A stretch of 64,000 nt of DNA from Ampullaceana balthica (Eukaryota; Mollusca; Gastropoda; Lymnaeidae), in the NCBI GenBank assembly GCA_944989445.1, contig CALYLW010000319.1, positions 199,001 through 263,000 on the forward strand, in the 5' to 3' direction. Positions 1 to 11,703 of the stretch are shown in pieces. How positions within the stretch are numbered: the first letter of the stretch is position 1; each line of letters begins with the position of its first letter. A model generated the notes under the pieces. That model was given only the letters and a program-made list of their open reading frames with translations. It searched no databases and had not been told where the DNA came from. Both the position numbers and the translations under genes were made by a program.

Positions 1-231
1 ACCGAGCGCAACTCACAACAAATTATAGGGGGGGGGGAAGCAAAAACATTAACTAACATGACATAAGATCGCCACGTGTACATGCCTGAGGGCCGCATGT
101 GACCCGCGGTCCATGGTATGCCCTACCCTGTGTTACAATAATAATTTAAAAATTCCGGGGAGGGGGGGGGGCGCTGATTAATATTTTTTCTGGAAAGTGG
201 GCGGTAGACCAAAAAAGTTTGGGAACCACTG
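1..231. mobile_element. End of a hAT-like DNA transposon, truncated by window start
   Basis: The bases near 212-231 read, on the minus strand, CAGTGGTTCCCAAAC, a sequence typical of hAT terminal inverted repeats. The rest of the element lies before base 1, so neither the other end nor the target duplication can be checked. The stretch is G-rich and has no coding frame. Confidence 0.4.
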
Positions 232-319
232 GTCTAACACATATAATATGTAAGCTGAATATTAGCTTGTTAAAAATTGACCCAACTTAATAAATTAAAA
301 TGTGGCCGTGTCTACTTAC

Positions 320-603
320 ATAAAATTTATCCCATAAACAGGTGCTGACGTAAGCAGTGCGCCATTGTGTTGCTGTGTTCACATCTTTTATTTCCCACAG
401 TAGTACATCAGTACCACGTGACGTATAGCCTGGGTCAGCTTGACTCCAGACTCTGATGTTATGTGATGTGTTGGTCGTACTGTAGTGAAACTCTATACAG
501 ATGGCTCTGACGTCACGGCTAATGACAGCACTGATGAGAGCTCTGGTATGTGGCGTAGGAATTAGACTGCCCGTATTGCCGTTAAACAAAGTCATGTAGA
601 AAC
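320..603 (-). CDS. Exon: core of second MAM domain of a host MAM-domain protein
   Basis: This 284-bp exon is the same length as the exon at 3332-3615 and encodes nearly the same peptide, the central and distal part of a MAM domain (an adhesion domain of extracellular proteins). It has the FYMTL start, conserved Cys residues, the aromatic EFHYST strand and W residues. On the minus strand an AG acceptor precedes base 603 and a GTAAGT donor follows base 320. It enters in phase 1, completing the Gly codon begun by exon 2112-2565, and leaves in phase 0. Its next exon is outside the window. MAM membership is judged by eye from spacing and motifs. Confidence 0.75.
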
Positions 604-2111
604 CTATATCATAAAAAATAAGTCGGAATATTTAAAAAATCGGATTATTTCTTTTTTATAATATTTTTCCGGTTTACCTTTTGTAGGGGGGTGGCTTTAC
701 TTAAAATGACTAAAATCCTAATAATATCGACAATAATACGATGAAAATTTATCTAGCTTAATATTGCTGTACCCCAGCCTTAGGCAGGGGTCACCGAGCT
801 TCATTTTAATAAATTTTTTAAAAAAACGTAAAAAAAACAAGTTTTTGACTATAAATCCTTTATGTACGAAACGTAACTAAAAGAATGTTCATTATAATAC
901 GCAGTGCAAGACCATCCAGAAATACAAAATTGCAGTTGTGTCGTAAAACATGCTTAATATAATGCGCACCGATCAGGAATATGTTTATAAAAAGTGTTGT
1001 CAATAAAATACGCACCTTATTGCGCGACAGAAAGGTTGTTCAATATAATACGCACCGCGACGCTCTATCTAAAAAAATAGCATGATACATAGGAATAAAT
1101 AAAATAATCTAAAAAATCAATAATTTAATTACGGTCCATGCGATCGATCTGAAATTTTGATACATTGTTTTTATTATTAGTACGAAACTTGCTGCAAAAT
1201 TTCAGCTCGCTAGCTTACGAGCAAGTGGGTTAAAAATCGATCAAAAGTTTTGGCGACAATGGTGGGCGGTCGGGCGGGCGGGCAGCCGCAGACACCACGA
1301 GTAATATAAAAGATTTAAAAAGAAGAAAAATATACATTCAATACTAAACATTCATAGTTAAGATACTTATGTAACAATTAAATTGATGAGTGCCGACATG
1401 ACATTCGCCGGCTACAGTTTTTCAATGGTGTTTGTTCATTATATCTATCTTACGAAAATAAAACTGCAGATAAAAAAAAACTTGTTAACACACGTTGTTT
1501 TGCATGATAACAAGCAAGAAATCAAAGAATATTTTCTTAATACTGGGATAAATTTGTATGTTTTTAAAGCTCACAATAAAATCGTTGCGTGCTCATGAAA
1601 TATCTTAAATCTATTCAAGGACTTTTACAGTGTCAAGTAAATGGCCACATTACTGTGATCATCCAGATGTGCCAACGATCGCTAAATAAACGTTCAACGA
1701 TTTTAAAATGTTCTGTTTAATGAACGATCATATATTAAGGGATAAAGACTTAACTACTTTTAATTATTAAATGCGCCCCACAATTTTGATTTTCAAATAG
1801 CAGGGTGGAAATGGCCTACATTTTTATCTTATGCGAAAAAGTCATTTGCAAAAAATTAATTATAATTTTGCATTTAATTTTTTTTCACTAAAGTTTGTAA
1901 TCATTATACACCCTCCATGTGTCATCAGTTGAGGAACAAGGCTTTGCCAAAGATACAAATTGTAGGCTAGAAACCTCATATTACAAGACAGTTTTTCATA
2001 TAACTGGAAATAATTATTTATTACTATGTTAATATATTATATCATTACAACACATAAACGTTGATTTAGCCAATATGACGAGACGAGATCTGAAGAAAAG
2101 AACTCTCCTAC
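604..2111 (-). other. Intron of MAM-domain gene
   Basis: Noncoding AT-rich DNA between two phase-matched exons. Bases about 1130-1260 resemble a dispersed repeat also seen at 21.8-24.2 kb and 47.8 kb, containing GATCGATCTGAAATTTTGAT. A short G/C run of the GGGC type lies near 1263-1285. No other gene is seen. Confidence 0.6.
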
Positions 2112-2565
2112 CTGAAGGTTTGTTAGGTGGCTGCCAGTCGTGAGGTATGGGATTATTTTGAACTCTCGTCCATTTCAAATTGACGTTATTCTCAGCATAA
2201 CTTACGAATGTACATTCAGATTTGTCAAAGTTACAAGAGGGTAATCCTGTCATATTCTTGGTACATGATGGATCCGGAGATGGAGATGTTGTAGTGGAAG
2301 TTGTTGTTGGGGTTGTTAATTTAGTTGAAGTTGTTGCTGGGGTTGTTAATTTAGTTGAAGTTGTTGCTGGGGTTGTTAATTTAGTTGAAGTTGTTGCTGG
2401 GGTTGTTAATTTAGTTGAAGTTGTTGTTGTTGTTTTGACAGTTGTCACATTTGAACAGTCTCCCCTGGTTGATCTTGTGAAACTTATATAATCGATACCT
2501 ATACCAGGCCAGGTATCGATACCTATACCTGGCCAGGTATCGATATATTCACTTTCAAAAGCGAT
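2112..2565 (-). CDS. Exon: MAM end, Thr-rich linker, start of next MAM domain
   Basis: A 454-bp exon. On the minus strand it starts after a pyrimidine-rich tract ending TTTCAG (acceptor at 2566-2567), in phase 0, and ends in phase 1 before GTAGGAG. It completes the upstream MAM domain (IAFESEY...GIGIDYISF...GDC), runs through a Thr/Ser/Pro/Lys linker of 10-residue repeats, and opens a second MAM domain (PSCNF, ECTFVSY, LKWTRV). The linker is probably O-glycosylated, as in mucin-like spacers (inference). A 24-bp tandem duplication (about 2490-2543) doubles the TWPGIGID segment inside the MAM end. All borders agree in phase with the neighbouring exons. Confidence 0.75.
2301..2430 (-). repeat. 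In-exon 30-bp minisatellite encoding Thr-rich decapeptides
   Basis: About four near-identical 30-bp units (10 codons each, TKLTTPATTS-type) within the MAM-gene exon. Because the unit is a multiple of three, copy-number change would lengthen or shorten the linker without breaking the frame. Confidence 0.8.
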
Positions 2566-3331
2566 CTGAAACAGAACAGATAGAAAAACAATGTATATAT
2601 ACGTCAATATCAGCATAGTATTTTCATGAATTCATTAAATCACAGAAACAACACTTACAATACAAATGTACACACATTTTCTGTTAACTTAAAGATTGAT
2701 GTGCAATTGTAGTCGAGTGACATGCGCGCTCGGCTGGAGTACCGATGTTCACGGGTTCGAATACATGTGAACGCATGGATCTGTTACCGGCGCCATGGGT
2801 GTCCCGAAGTCCACCAAGGTTCGAATGGGTACCTAACACTAGTTAAGGAAAACAAAGGTGGCTGGGTAATGCGTGGAACCCTTAAAGCCGTGGCCTGTGA
2901 ATGCTGCTTCACTTTCCAACAGACCGGCATGGTCTGTGGACGCAATAATCTTCTATATAAAGAAGGAGCGTCTGTATAGATAAGACAAGATAATTGCTAT
3001 AAATTAAAGGGAGACTGCCATGAACCAGTTTTACGTTTGAACAAATATTTTAAAATTAAACGCACTTTGCTCACATTTTTTTATTAGAGAAAAATATGTT
3101 TAACGAAGTTCCAGAAATAGTCAACAAATTCAATTTAATTTTTCTAAAAGAAATAAGACCGTGGAGGAATATAACAATGTTTGTTGTCATTTATGTCACT
3201 AATACTAGGATCTTCTATTTCGGCCCAGTGGATCGGATTAAGGGCCCTTATTGGGTCAGATATGGTTACACTGGCTATAGTTTGAGGACACTTGATAAGT
3301 AGAAAAATAAAGCAATAAAATTCCTACTTAC
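2566..3331 (-). other. Intron of MAM-domain gene carrying a SINE
   Basis: A 766-bp intron between phase-0 borders: GTAAGT donor after 3332 and a polypyrimidine-AG acceptor before 2565. It contains a tRNA-derived SINE on the opposite strand (2709-2992). The rest is AT-rich with nothing else recognised. Confidence 0.65.
2709..2992 (+). mobile_element. tRNA-derived SINE
   Basis: The 5' part resembles a tRNA promoter region, with an A-box-like stretch near 2712-2730 and the B-box core GGTTCGAAT near 2754-2762. A tRNA-unrelated body shared with copies at 15441-15733 and 54682-54921 follows. The 3' end (GGAGCGTCTGTATAGATAAG and repeated AGATA-like units) matches the 3' tail of the LINE at 4855-6500. 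The parent tRNA was not identified. Confidence 0.75.
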
Positions 3332-3615
3332 ATAAAATTTATCCCATAAACAGGTGCTGACGTAAGCAGTGCGCCATTGTGTTGCTGTGTTCACATCTTT
3401 CATTTCCCACAGTAGTACATCAGTACCACGTGACGTATAGCCTGGGTCAGCTTGATTCCAGACTCTGATGTTATGTGATGTGTTGATTGTACTGTAGTGA
3501 AACTCTATACAGATGGCTCTGACGTCACGGCTGATGACAGCACTGATGAGAGCTCTGGTGTGTGGCGGTGGTGCTGGATTGCCAGGATTCTTCTTACCAA
3601 GAGTCATGTAGAAAC
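3332..3615 (-). CDS. Exon: core of first MAM domain of a host MAM-domain protein
   Basis: A 284-bp exon bounded on the minus strand by a TTTAG acceptor and a GTAAGT donor. It begins in phase 1 (finishing a Gly codon started at 7414) and ends in phase 0 (feeding 2112-2565). The peptide starts GFYMTL, like the GHY(M/L)-x-L strand of MAM domains. It goes on to RALISAVI, CIEFHYST, DVLLWEMKDV, QWRTAYV and WDKFY, the usual MAM order. It is almost identical to exon 320-603, so the gene carries at least two tandem MAM domains made by exon duplication. Confidence 0.8.
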
Positions 3616-3870
3616 CTAAACAAAAAAATAGATATTAAAATATTTGAATTATCTTTAATGTTAAAAACTTTAAAACAGTACCTATTGTAAATTGTAATAT
3701 TTATTTCCAAAATTTTTATATTTAAAAAACTTTAAACAAATTTTTTGAATAATTATTAATTAGATTGTATTTTAAAAGCAAGAACACTATTTATTTGTTG
3801 CTATTTTTAAAACTACTTTTTTAATTATTTGTTTTTAAATATGTAGATTTAAATCATCAATATTTTAAAT

Positions 3871-4294
3871 GGGCCGTCCGTAAATGACGTCACGCACCTG
3901 GGGGGGGGGATCCACACATTTGTGAAGATATATGACGAGGAGGATGTGGTTGTTTAAGACATGTTACGCCACATAAAAACGCGGAACTTTAAATAAAAAT
4001 TCCAATTAAATTTTTGATTGCTTAGAATTTACTTAATGACGTCTTATAAGGCTTCACTCGTTTAACGATATTAGAGTGAAGCCTTTCACTAAATACATAC
4101 TTAAACTGAAACGAAAAAAAGTGATTTGAAACATGCTCATTTTTAAACAGAAAATAGGGCTTTGTTGGGGGGGGGGCGACAAAGCTTTGCAAAGTCATAT
4201 TGGAGGGGTGGTCTAAGTTTTTGTGACGACGTGTGACAACGAGGAAGGGGGTGGAAATCGGCCAAGTCGCGTGACTTCATTTATGGACGGCCCC
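3871..4294. mobile_element. MITE with GGGGCCGTCC-type inverted ends
   Basis: Starts GGGCCGTCCGTAAATGACGT and ends with the inverted match TTCATTTATGGACGGCCCC. Both ends contain ACGTCAC-like motifs and G-runs. Relatives occur at 14130-14235 (partial), 19111-19496, 26222-26511 with 31132-31318, and 40510-40890. No coding capacity. One copy has TTA on both sides, which would fit a Harbinger-type insertion, but the superfamily is not settled. Confidence 0.7.
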
Positions 4295-4854
4295 ATATGT
4301 GCAAGTTTGAGTTCGCTCACTGCTGGTCAGAATATAAAAAAAAATCTTTTCATTGCAGTCAATAACGAGAACGAATATTCATAATTTGTATGCAGTGTTT
4401 TCAAATAGAACATTAATCCAATTTGATTTAGTAAGTTATAGAAATGGACAGATTAAATCAGGGCAAATTTCAGCAAGTCAAGAAAATTAATTTGTTACAA
4501 AGTGGTATTGTTAGAAATATCTCTATGACTGAATGATCTGAAACTATTTTTTCCATATAGCTCCAACTGATTCTCCCTAAGTTTTAAAGCCAAAAATTTA
4601 CTTTAGGACCACATGGTGCTTATCGGTGGGTTTGATTTCCTGGAAGTGAAACTTAGCTAGTTCTACTTAGGCACATTTGCATGGATGACTGATTGGGAGA
4701 ATTTCACATCAAAATGGTTCACCTGCCTTTATTGTGGTCGATTATGAATTGTAAAAAAAGTTTTCTTACATCGACTTTTCCCTGCAACAAGTGTTGAGTT
4801 TTTATTTCAATAAATACTCGAAATGTTCGTGACCCGGTAGTTTGGCTGACTGAC

Positions 4855-6500
4855 ATCTTATCTCATCTTATCTGTTTACAGACGCTCCTACTATACAGAA
4901 GATTATTGCGTCCTACGCTTATCTGTGGTTTGTGTTTAGTCCTGCATTTTTATTAGAGATTTAAATGTTGATAAAGTGTTGGTTTTCCTGGATTCTTCAG
5001 GCAACCCATTCCACGCCCGAATTCCGGACGGGAAGAACGAAAACTTGTATGTGTTTGTTCTTGCATACGGAATAAGAAAGGTGTTTTTATCCTTATGTCT
5101 ATCTGAGGGTTTTATTAAGTTATCTTTGTGTTGTATTTCTAAATTAGAATTAATTGCTTTATGTATGATTACTACTTTGCTCTTGGTTCTTCTATCCTCT
5201 AGTGTTTCAAGGTTTAATGATTGAACTAATGGTGTTATTCTTGTCAGTTTTGAATATTCTCCAGTAATGAATCTGGCAGCTCTTTTTTTAATTTGTTCTA
5301 GTTTATCAATGTTTTCTCTGGTGGATGGGTCCCATACAGAAGATGCATATTCTAGTACAGGTCTCACCAAAGTGAGGTAGCATTTTAGTTTTATATCTCT
5401 ATTACATTTGTTAAAGTTTCTTTTTATAAAGCCTAAGGTTTTGTTTGATTTTTTAATAACTTCATTGACATGGGGAATTCCATGATAGTTTCTCATTTAT
5501 TAAGACTCCTAAGTATTTTGCATCTTTAGTTTGGGTCAGTTCTTTTCCATGAATGTAATATTTTGAATTTATTTGTTTCTTTTTCTTTGTTACTCTTAAC
5601 AGTTGACACTTTTCTGGGTGGAAAGACATACTCCAGTTAGTTTCCCATTTTATCAATTCATCTAAGTCTTTTTGTAAAATTTTGCTATCTTGTTCTGATT
5701 TAATTGTTCTATAGATTATACAATCATCAGCAAATAACCTAACTTTTGTACCTGTTGAGATGTTGTTGGGTAAATCATTTATATAAATTAAAAAGAGTAA
5801 GGGACCTAGCACAGTTCCTTGTGGAACTCCTGAGTTAACCTTTATTGGTGCAGATTTAGATCCATTAATTATTACAGTTTGCTCCATGCCCAAAAGGAAG
5901 TCTTGGATCCAGTGATGTAAGGAACCTGAGATTCCAAAGTAGTTAAGTTATTTAAGTCAACTAAGGTGGTGAACTTTGTCAAATGCTTTTGAGAAGTCTA
6001 GTAATATTGTATCTATTTGATCATTTTTGTCTAAGCCTTTTGATAGTTCATTTATTAAACCTATTAATTGTGTTTCACATGATCTGTTTTTTCTAAAGCC
6101 GTGTTGATGTGGGCATAGGGCATTATATTTGTCAAGGTGGTTAACTATTCTACTATATATTATGTGTCTAGTAATTTACAGGTGATACTAGTAAGTGATA
6201 CAGGCCTGTAATTACCAGGGTCTGATTTATCCCCTTTCTTAAAGAGTGGAGTTACGTTAGCTAATTTCCAATCCTGGGGCACTTTACCCTGGTTTAGAGA
6301 GGCTTGAAAGAGAACTACAAGGATTGGGGACAGTTCATTGCTTAGTACTTTTAATAACCTTGCAGGCAAATCATCTGGGCCAGTAGCTTTGTTTATTTTT
6401 AATTTTTTTAGGAGTGAATGTATACCTATCTCATCTACAGTTATGTTACCTATTTCCTTCATTTTATTTAAATTTATTAAAACTTCCTTGTTACGCAACT
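4855..6500 (-). mobile_element. 5'-truncated CR1/L2-group LINE
   Basis: Minus-strand non-LTR retrotransposon remnant. In order it encodes RT fingers (INKATGPDDLP, GNYRPVSLTSI; 6160-6498), RT palm (SGVPQGTVLGPLLFLIYIND, then FADD; 5462-5893) and the C-terminal tail typical of CR1/Jockey-group polymerases (LVRPVLEYASSVWDP; 4939-5496). The pieces lie in different frames, so it is a pseudogene. The endonuclease half is missing. The 3' end closes with GGAGCGTCTGTAAACAGATA and repeated GATAAGAT units. That tail is shared with the SINEs here and with two further 3' ends at 10335-10433 and 13091-13227. Confidence 0.85.
4939..6498 (-). pseudogene. LINE reverse transcriptase, frameshifted
   Basis: Three blocks in different frames make up the RT domain and its C-terminal extension. 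The catalytic FADD box is present near 5720-5740. The region 5894-6160 between blocks still shows RT-like residues (LLDFSKAFDKV) with breaks. It cannot make an active enzyme as it stands. Without an endonuclease domain, even a repaired reading frame would be incomplete. Confidence 0.85.
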
Positions 6501-7413
6501 AGCTTTTGGCAGTCTTTAGGTCAAGCCTAGACGAGGCCTTGTGAAGAAAGCGCGTCATCACAAGTTTTCAGGAATTGTTATTTTATTGTTTTATGATAGA
6601 AGATATCTGCTGATGTGCAGAAATATGGATCTTGTAAATTAAAAATAACTTTTATTGTAAAAAAATTGGCTCATTCATTCAGAAAATAATTAATCTACCG
6701 ACATTTAAACCTTTGATTTATTTAAAATGTACTGTCCGTAATTCAACAGAATTGGGATATTGGTTTCGGCACAAAAATCTACCTAACCTACTAACCTATT
6801 TTCAACCATATTTAAAGAATATTTTGTAAAAATAAAATCACACGTATTATTAAATCCCGTCATTTCTCTATTGAATCTGATTGCAAACACATCTCGAAAT
6901 TCATTTCGATAAAAGTTATAAATAAAACATGCCATAAGTAATGACAATTTCAATAGAGATAATTTAGATTTGAAAATTTAGTTGAAAAATATTAAAATTT
7001 AACCATTATAATTTTAAATTCTGAAATCATTGGGCAGCACCTTTATTTTTATTTATATTATTTTTCACTTGTGGTCCTTTCAAAAAGAAGATCAAATTGC
7101 CTGCATAATATCTAAGTAAGAAAAATACTGGACAAATAATTATTGGCATATTTCTAATCTAATTACAAAGGCTAATATGTTCTTCATACGCGTGTTGAAG
7201 CTGTAATTCTCCGCTGCAAAACGCGGTAATTTGAGAGTGCAAAATTAAAAGTTGTGATTCAACGACGTTTATCAAAAGTATTATTGCCTATAATGTTTTA
7301 AAATCATCATACTCAAAGATAAATATCACCACACGTGTCTTCCAAAAACAAACAAAAACACAAACAAAATTTTTCTTTGAGATAGTTGTAATTTGAAGAC
7401 GAAACTCTCCTAC

Positions 7414-7614
7414 CTGAAGGTTTGTTTGGTGGCTGCCAGTCGTGAGGTATGGGATTATTTTGAACTCTCGTCCATTTCAGATTGACGTTATTCTCAGCGT
7501 AACTTACGAATGTACATTCAGATCTGTCAAAGTTACAAGAAGGTAATCCTGTCATATTCTTGGTACATGATGGATCTGCTGTTGGTAATGGGGTTGTTAA
7601 AGTTGTCGCAAGAA
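7414..7614 (-). CDS. Exon: Thr/Pro linker and start of first MAM domain
   Basis: A 201-bp exon with a TTTTCAG acceptor and a GTAGGAG donor on the minus strand. It starts and ends in phase 1. It encodes a short Thr/Leu/Pro linker followed by DPSCTKNMTGLPSCNFDRSE, an aromatic-rich stretch and KPSG, the first third of a MAM domain. It is nearly identical to the 3' part of exon 2112-2565, confirming duplication of the domain. Exon 19978-20149 ends with the single base this exon needs, so they can splice directly, although an unseen exon in the 12-kb intron is possible. Confidence 0.75.
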
Positions 7615-8370
7615 CTGAAAAGTAGAAAACATTAAGTAACAATTCAGTAATTTTATAAACTCATTTTTGAGACAACATCGTCTGATCCCTGTTTTAACTT
7701 TTATTAATAATACCAAGCGTCTTTACTTTTCTCTATTACTTCTAATCTACATCATCAATCATACGTTCTAACCACTCTTGGGTTAGTCTAACAAGAAGAA
7801 AAGAATTAGGTTAGTATAGAAGTGTAGCAGAAAGGATAGAAGTGTTGCCCTGTTAAATACTTTGACATGAGATGAGGCAGAACATAGTTTTCTGGTTAGA
7901 TGTTAACTGAACCTATCAGGTTTAGCAAGCGTTCCATCTACGGCAAACAATAACAATGATCGCCATAAGACTCGTCATTAATATTTTAATGGCCTGCAAC
8001 TCATTAAATAAAAGGTTGTCAACGGGAACCCGGGTACCCATTGCCGTGCGATTACCCGGGTAGTAAAATTGCACCCGAGTACCCGTGAAAATGTTACGCA
8101 ATGTCTATACAAACGCTGGTCGAAATAAGGCTCGTCTCTGTTCACATTTTGGCTGGCGAAAAATGTATCAAATTAAAACTTTTCGTTTTAAATATTTACT
8201 TTGAAATACGTTTAACGTGAAAACGCTAAAAAAGTAATAAAACAGGGTCCCGACACTCTTAATACACTTTTGTTTTCTTGGAACATGAAACAAAAATATT
8301 TCCAAAAAAGAAAAAAAAATTTAAAAAAAAAGAGTTTGGTTCTTTGAATTGTTCAAGTAAGAAAATTATT

Positions 8371-8801
8371 GCAACAGTATTCCCCTCTCTGTGACCTCAA
8401 AAAATCATAATATATTGCCTTTATTTGCAACAGTATTCCCCTCTCTGTGACCTCAAAAAGTCATAATATATTGCCTTTCTTTGCAACAGTATTCCCCTCT
8501 CTGTGACCTCAAAAAGTCATAATATATTGCTTTTATTTGCAACAGTATTCCCCTCTCTGTGACCTCAAAAAGTCATAATATATTGCCTTTATTTGCAACA
8601 GTATTCCCCTCTCTGTGACCTCAAAAAGTCATAATATATTGCCTTTATTTGCAACAGTATTCCCCTCTCTGTGACCTCAAAAAGTCATAATATATTGCCT
8701 TTATTTGCAACAGTATTCCCCTCTCTGTGACCTCAAAAAGTCATAATATATTGCCTTTATTTGCAACAGTATTCCCCTCTCTGTGACCTCAAAAAGTCAC
8801 A
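8371..8801. repeat. 56-bp tandem array, about 7.7 copies
   Basis: Eight starts of GCAACAGTATTCCCCTCTCT spaced exactly 56 bp apart (8371, 8427 ... 8763). The last unit is cut off at about 8801. Units differ by only a few bases, so the array is young or homogenised. Confidence 0.95.
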
Positions 8802-10334
8802 TTCAATTTTGCCAGGATTTAATAATTTCAAATATTCTAACAAGAACTTCTTGCCACTTTGTTTTCTCTTTTACAACTAAATGTGGGTCTTTATTAATAG
8901 TTAATTCTTTTTTTATCCAATTTTCTGATTCCTTTCATTTGCAAAAAACTTTGGTAATGTTGAGTACTTATTGAGTACTTATCTTGGCTTTTCTTTTCTT
9001 ATATTACAATTTATTTTCACGTTTTAACAATTAGCTAAGTAACAACGAGGAATTCGCCACCCCTCCCCCCCAGTGGCGGATTTAGGTTTGTCTTCGTGGG
9101 GGGGGGGCGAGGAGAATTTCAAGGGGCGCCGCAATGTTTTTTTTTATTCATGCACTTAGTGCAAATATTTATAGGTGCTGAAATAAAATTCATTTGTCTA
9201 AATTGCTGGTTCTGCAATGAAGATTAGAAATTTGATATGAGATTCACTCTTATTGCTATATTTTATGTTGAAAAACTTTTCTGCTCACTTTAAATGTGAG
9301 TTTTACTTTAACTTTAATCAGTTTTCATCTTAAGAGACTGCTGCAGACAAAAAGAAACATCTAGTCTTAAGTAGATACGGTTAATCAATTGAATTTATGA
9401 ACATGGTAGTTAATTTGGGAGCTGTTATTTGTGACGAAATCTAAATTTCTCATAATCCTTTGTTTTTACTTTCAATTGCTGAATATCCTAGCAGACTTTA
9501 ACATAGAAAACTCAGCATAATAATTTTTTAGTCTTTGGGCTAAATAAAACTTCTAAAATGTTTTGATAATGAGGTAGAATTTTATTAAATTTTTTATAGG
9601 CCTCCAATAGTGTGTTGTACTATCTGCAAGATGACTCATCAGTTTGTTCAGCTTGCCATAAATAGCAGTGACAGTAACTCAAACAAATAACTAAGTGTTA
9701 AATAATAAATGCTGCGTTGATAATTCAAAGTACATTATTTAATATTATTTTTGTTTACATCAAACCATTGCAATGAATCTCTTCAATATACAAACAATTG
9801 CTTTATATTCAGGAGAGTAATAGGTCACAAATAAAACAAAATATAATGTATTTAAAAAATGTTAATAATTAATAAAAGGCCTAAGTAATTAAAGAAATCA
9901 TTTATCATATACGTGTTATATTCATATATCATATGTAGGATAAAAAGATGACAGTAAATTATGTACTTAGTTTCAAAGAGAACAACTTATTTTTACTAAA
10001 ATTTTAAGAGCTACTGTTTTTAGTTCTTGTAATAGTTTTCTATCTGAAAGAATGAAATGAGAATTTTATCTGGAAAAATAGTTCAGTTTAAGGCCAGGTA
10101 TTCTGATGTTACAAATAATGAAAAACACAGAGACTATGGTGGAGTGGATTGGTCAGGATTATTAACACACACACAAAGAGTGCCAATAATATTATACTTA
10201 TAAATAAACTAAACAATTTACTTCAGAATTTTAAAAAAAAATTTTATCACTGGAAGTTTGAGCATCAAACTTTGGGAAAATCTATGAACTTTACACAAAC
10301 AATCATTGCAAGTTCCTTAAATAAACATTCAAAA

Positions 10335-10433
10335 CTCTAATAAGAATGCAGGACTAAATACAAACCATGGATAAGCATATAACGCAATATTCTTCTGTAT
10401 AGAAGGAGCGTCTGTAACAGATAAGATAAGATA
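10335..10433 (+). mobile_element. LINE 3'-end fragment
   Basis: Short plus-strand copy of the 3' end of the LINE at 4855-6500. It has AATGCAGGACTAAATACAAA, then the GGAGCGTCTGT block and a (GATAA)n tail. It represents a heavily 5'-truncated insertion. Confidence 0.75.
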
Positions 10434-10475
10434 GAGCCCTGAGCCCTATATAAATTGCTTTCTACGTGATTTCAT

Positions 10476-10748
10476 TTAAGCAAAACGATTTATCGTTGAT
10501 TCAAAGTCAACGTTCTCAGCTAGATCACGTTCAATTGAAATTAATGCCAATTCAGACAGACCTTCTTTTGTCATTGTTGAGCGAAAATAATTTTTGATGA
10601 GTTTCAATCTACTGAAACATCTTTCAGCAGTAGCACTGCTAACAGGAAGAGTCATGTAAATTTTATAGAATATTGACAAATTAGCGAGACCCGATGCCAT
10701 TAGTTTTTCAGTCAAGAATGGCTGAACCTTTTTAAGTTGTATCTGAAC
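10476..10748 (-). pseudogene. hAT transposase C-terminal dimerisation domain
   Basis: Encodes VSSATAERCFSRLKLIKNYF followed by RSTM...LALISIERDL, the hallmark hAT C-terminal dimerisation block, up to a stop at the low-coordinate end. It is the last part of a broken transposase that continues upstream (10766-12809) in other frames. The DDE catalytic core is not intact here, so the copy is dead. hAT proteins cut and paste DNA and leave 8-bp duplications. Confidence 0.8.
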
Positions 10749-10765
10749 AGTATATGGCGGCTATA

Positions 10766-11523
10766 TTAATGCATACAAATCTTATATTCTACGATTTCTT
10801 CTTCAAGGTTAATGTCGTGTTTGTAAATTTTGCATAAACTTTGAAAATAATCTTTATTTTCTTCCAACATTTGTGATGGATCAATACAATAGAAATAAGT
10901 AACTGTGCCCCAAAATTCATTAAATCGGTCATCTATTTGTGTTACAAGTGAATCCAAGATAGTGACGAACGTTTCAGATTTAAAGCGTGTAGTTGGATCA
11001 TCAGCCCTTTCATCACGGTTAAGTTCGCCTGTCATGCTTTTCGTTTTTGCAATTCGCTTTTCTTTAAATTCTGTTTTAACATCTAGTTTGGAACAATTTT
11101 CGTTAATAAATGATTTGACATCTACATTCAGCATTTCAAAAGCGTCATCGCTTCTCATATCAACAAACTTATTTTTTCCAACTTTGATCAACTGTTTTGC
11201 AAAGGCGTTGCAAGTAGTTTGATAACATGAAGATACCTTTTGTACAAATAGCATCAGAAAAACAAAAGAACATTTTGTTATTAAAACAGATAGTCCCATA
11301 GCTTCTGCTCTGACACTTCCTTTCTTCCTTTCTATTCTGTTGATTCCCCTGAATCAAGTGTGGCTAGAATAGCAGAGAATGATCCAACAACTGCATGCTT
11401 ACGGCGTACACAGTTTGTATCAGAAAGTCGTTTCAGAGTATCTACTGTTGATTCATATTGATATTTCTGGTATTCTTTAAGAGTATGTAGACGTGGTAAA
11501 CTAGACGTAAGGAATGCATACAA
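10766..11523 (-). pseudogene. hAT transposase, middle part, broken
   Basis: Two overlapping minus-strand frames (10766-11299, 11332-11523) encode transposase-like peptide (YAFLTSSLPRLHTLKEYQKY; FVTILDSLVTQIDDRFNEFW). The arrangement resembles ZMYM-like hAT transposases. A frameshift lies near 11300-11340. The upstream part of the same peptide resumes beyond the MITE at 11525-11703, so the MITE split an already inserted transposase gene. Confidence 0.65.
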
Positions 11524-11524
11524 C

Positions 11525-11703
11525 CAGAGCCGTCTTTACACCAGGTTGGGCCCACGTGCAAAGAAATAGTGTTGGGCCTCTCCCCCGCAGGAATAAAAGA
11601 CGTATATACATAATATATATAACTAAACATATTCCCATGGGGCCCCTATGCTCGTGGGCCCCAGGGCAAATGCCCATCGGGCCTATGCGTTAAGACGGCC
11701 CTG
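11525..11703. mobile_element. 179-bp hAT-type MITE with perfect 8-bp target duplication
   Basis: Ends are CAGAGCCGTCTTTAC and, inverted, GTTAAGACGGCCCTG. The flanks are identical 8-mers, CATACAAC at 517-524 and 704-711 of the 11-kb block. Eight-base duplications and CAG...CTG ends fit hAT. It interrupts the hAT transposase gene between FFGADLRLY and AFLTSSLPRL. Confidence 0.88.

Larger units (their letters stand above)
3616..7413 (-). other. Intron of MAM-domain gene holding a MITE and a LINE
   Basis: A 3.8-kb phase-1 intron (GTAGGAG donor after 7414, AG acceptor before 3615). It contains a MITE with inverted ends (3871-4294) and a 5'-truncated LINE on the same strand as the gene (4855-6500). 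The remainder, 3616-3870, 4295-4854 and 6500-7413, is AT-rich with nothing recognised. Confidence 0.6.
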
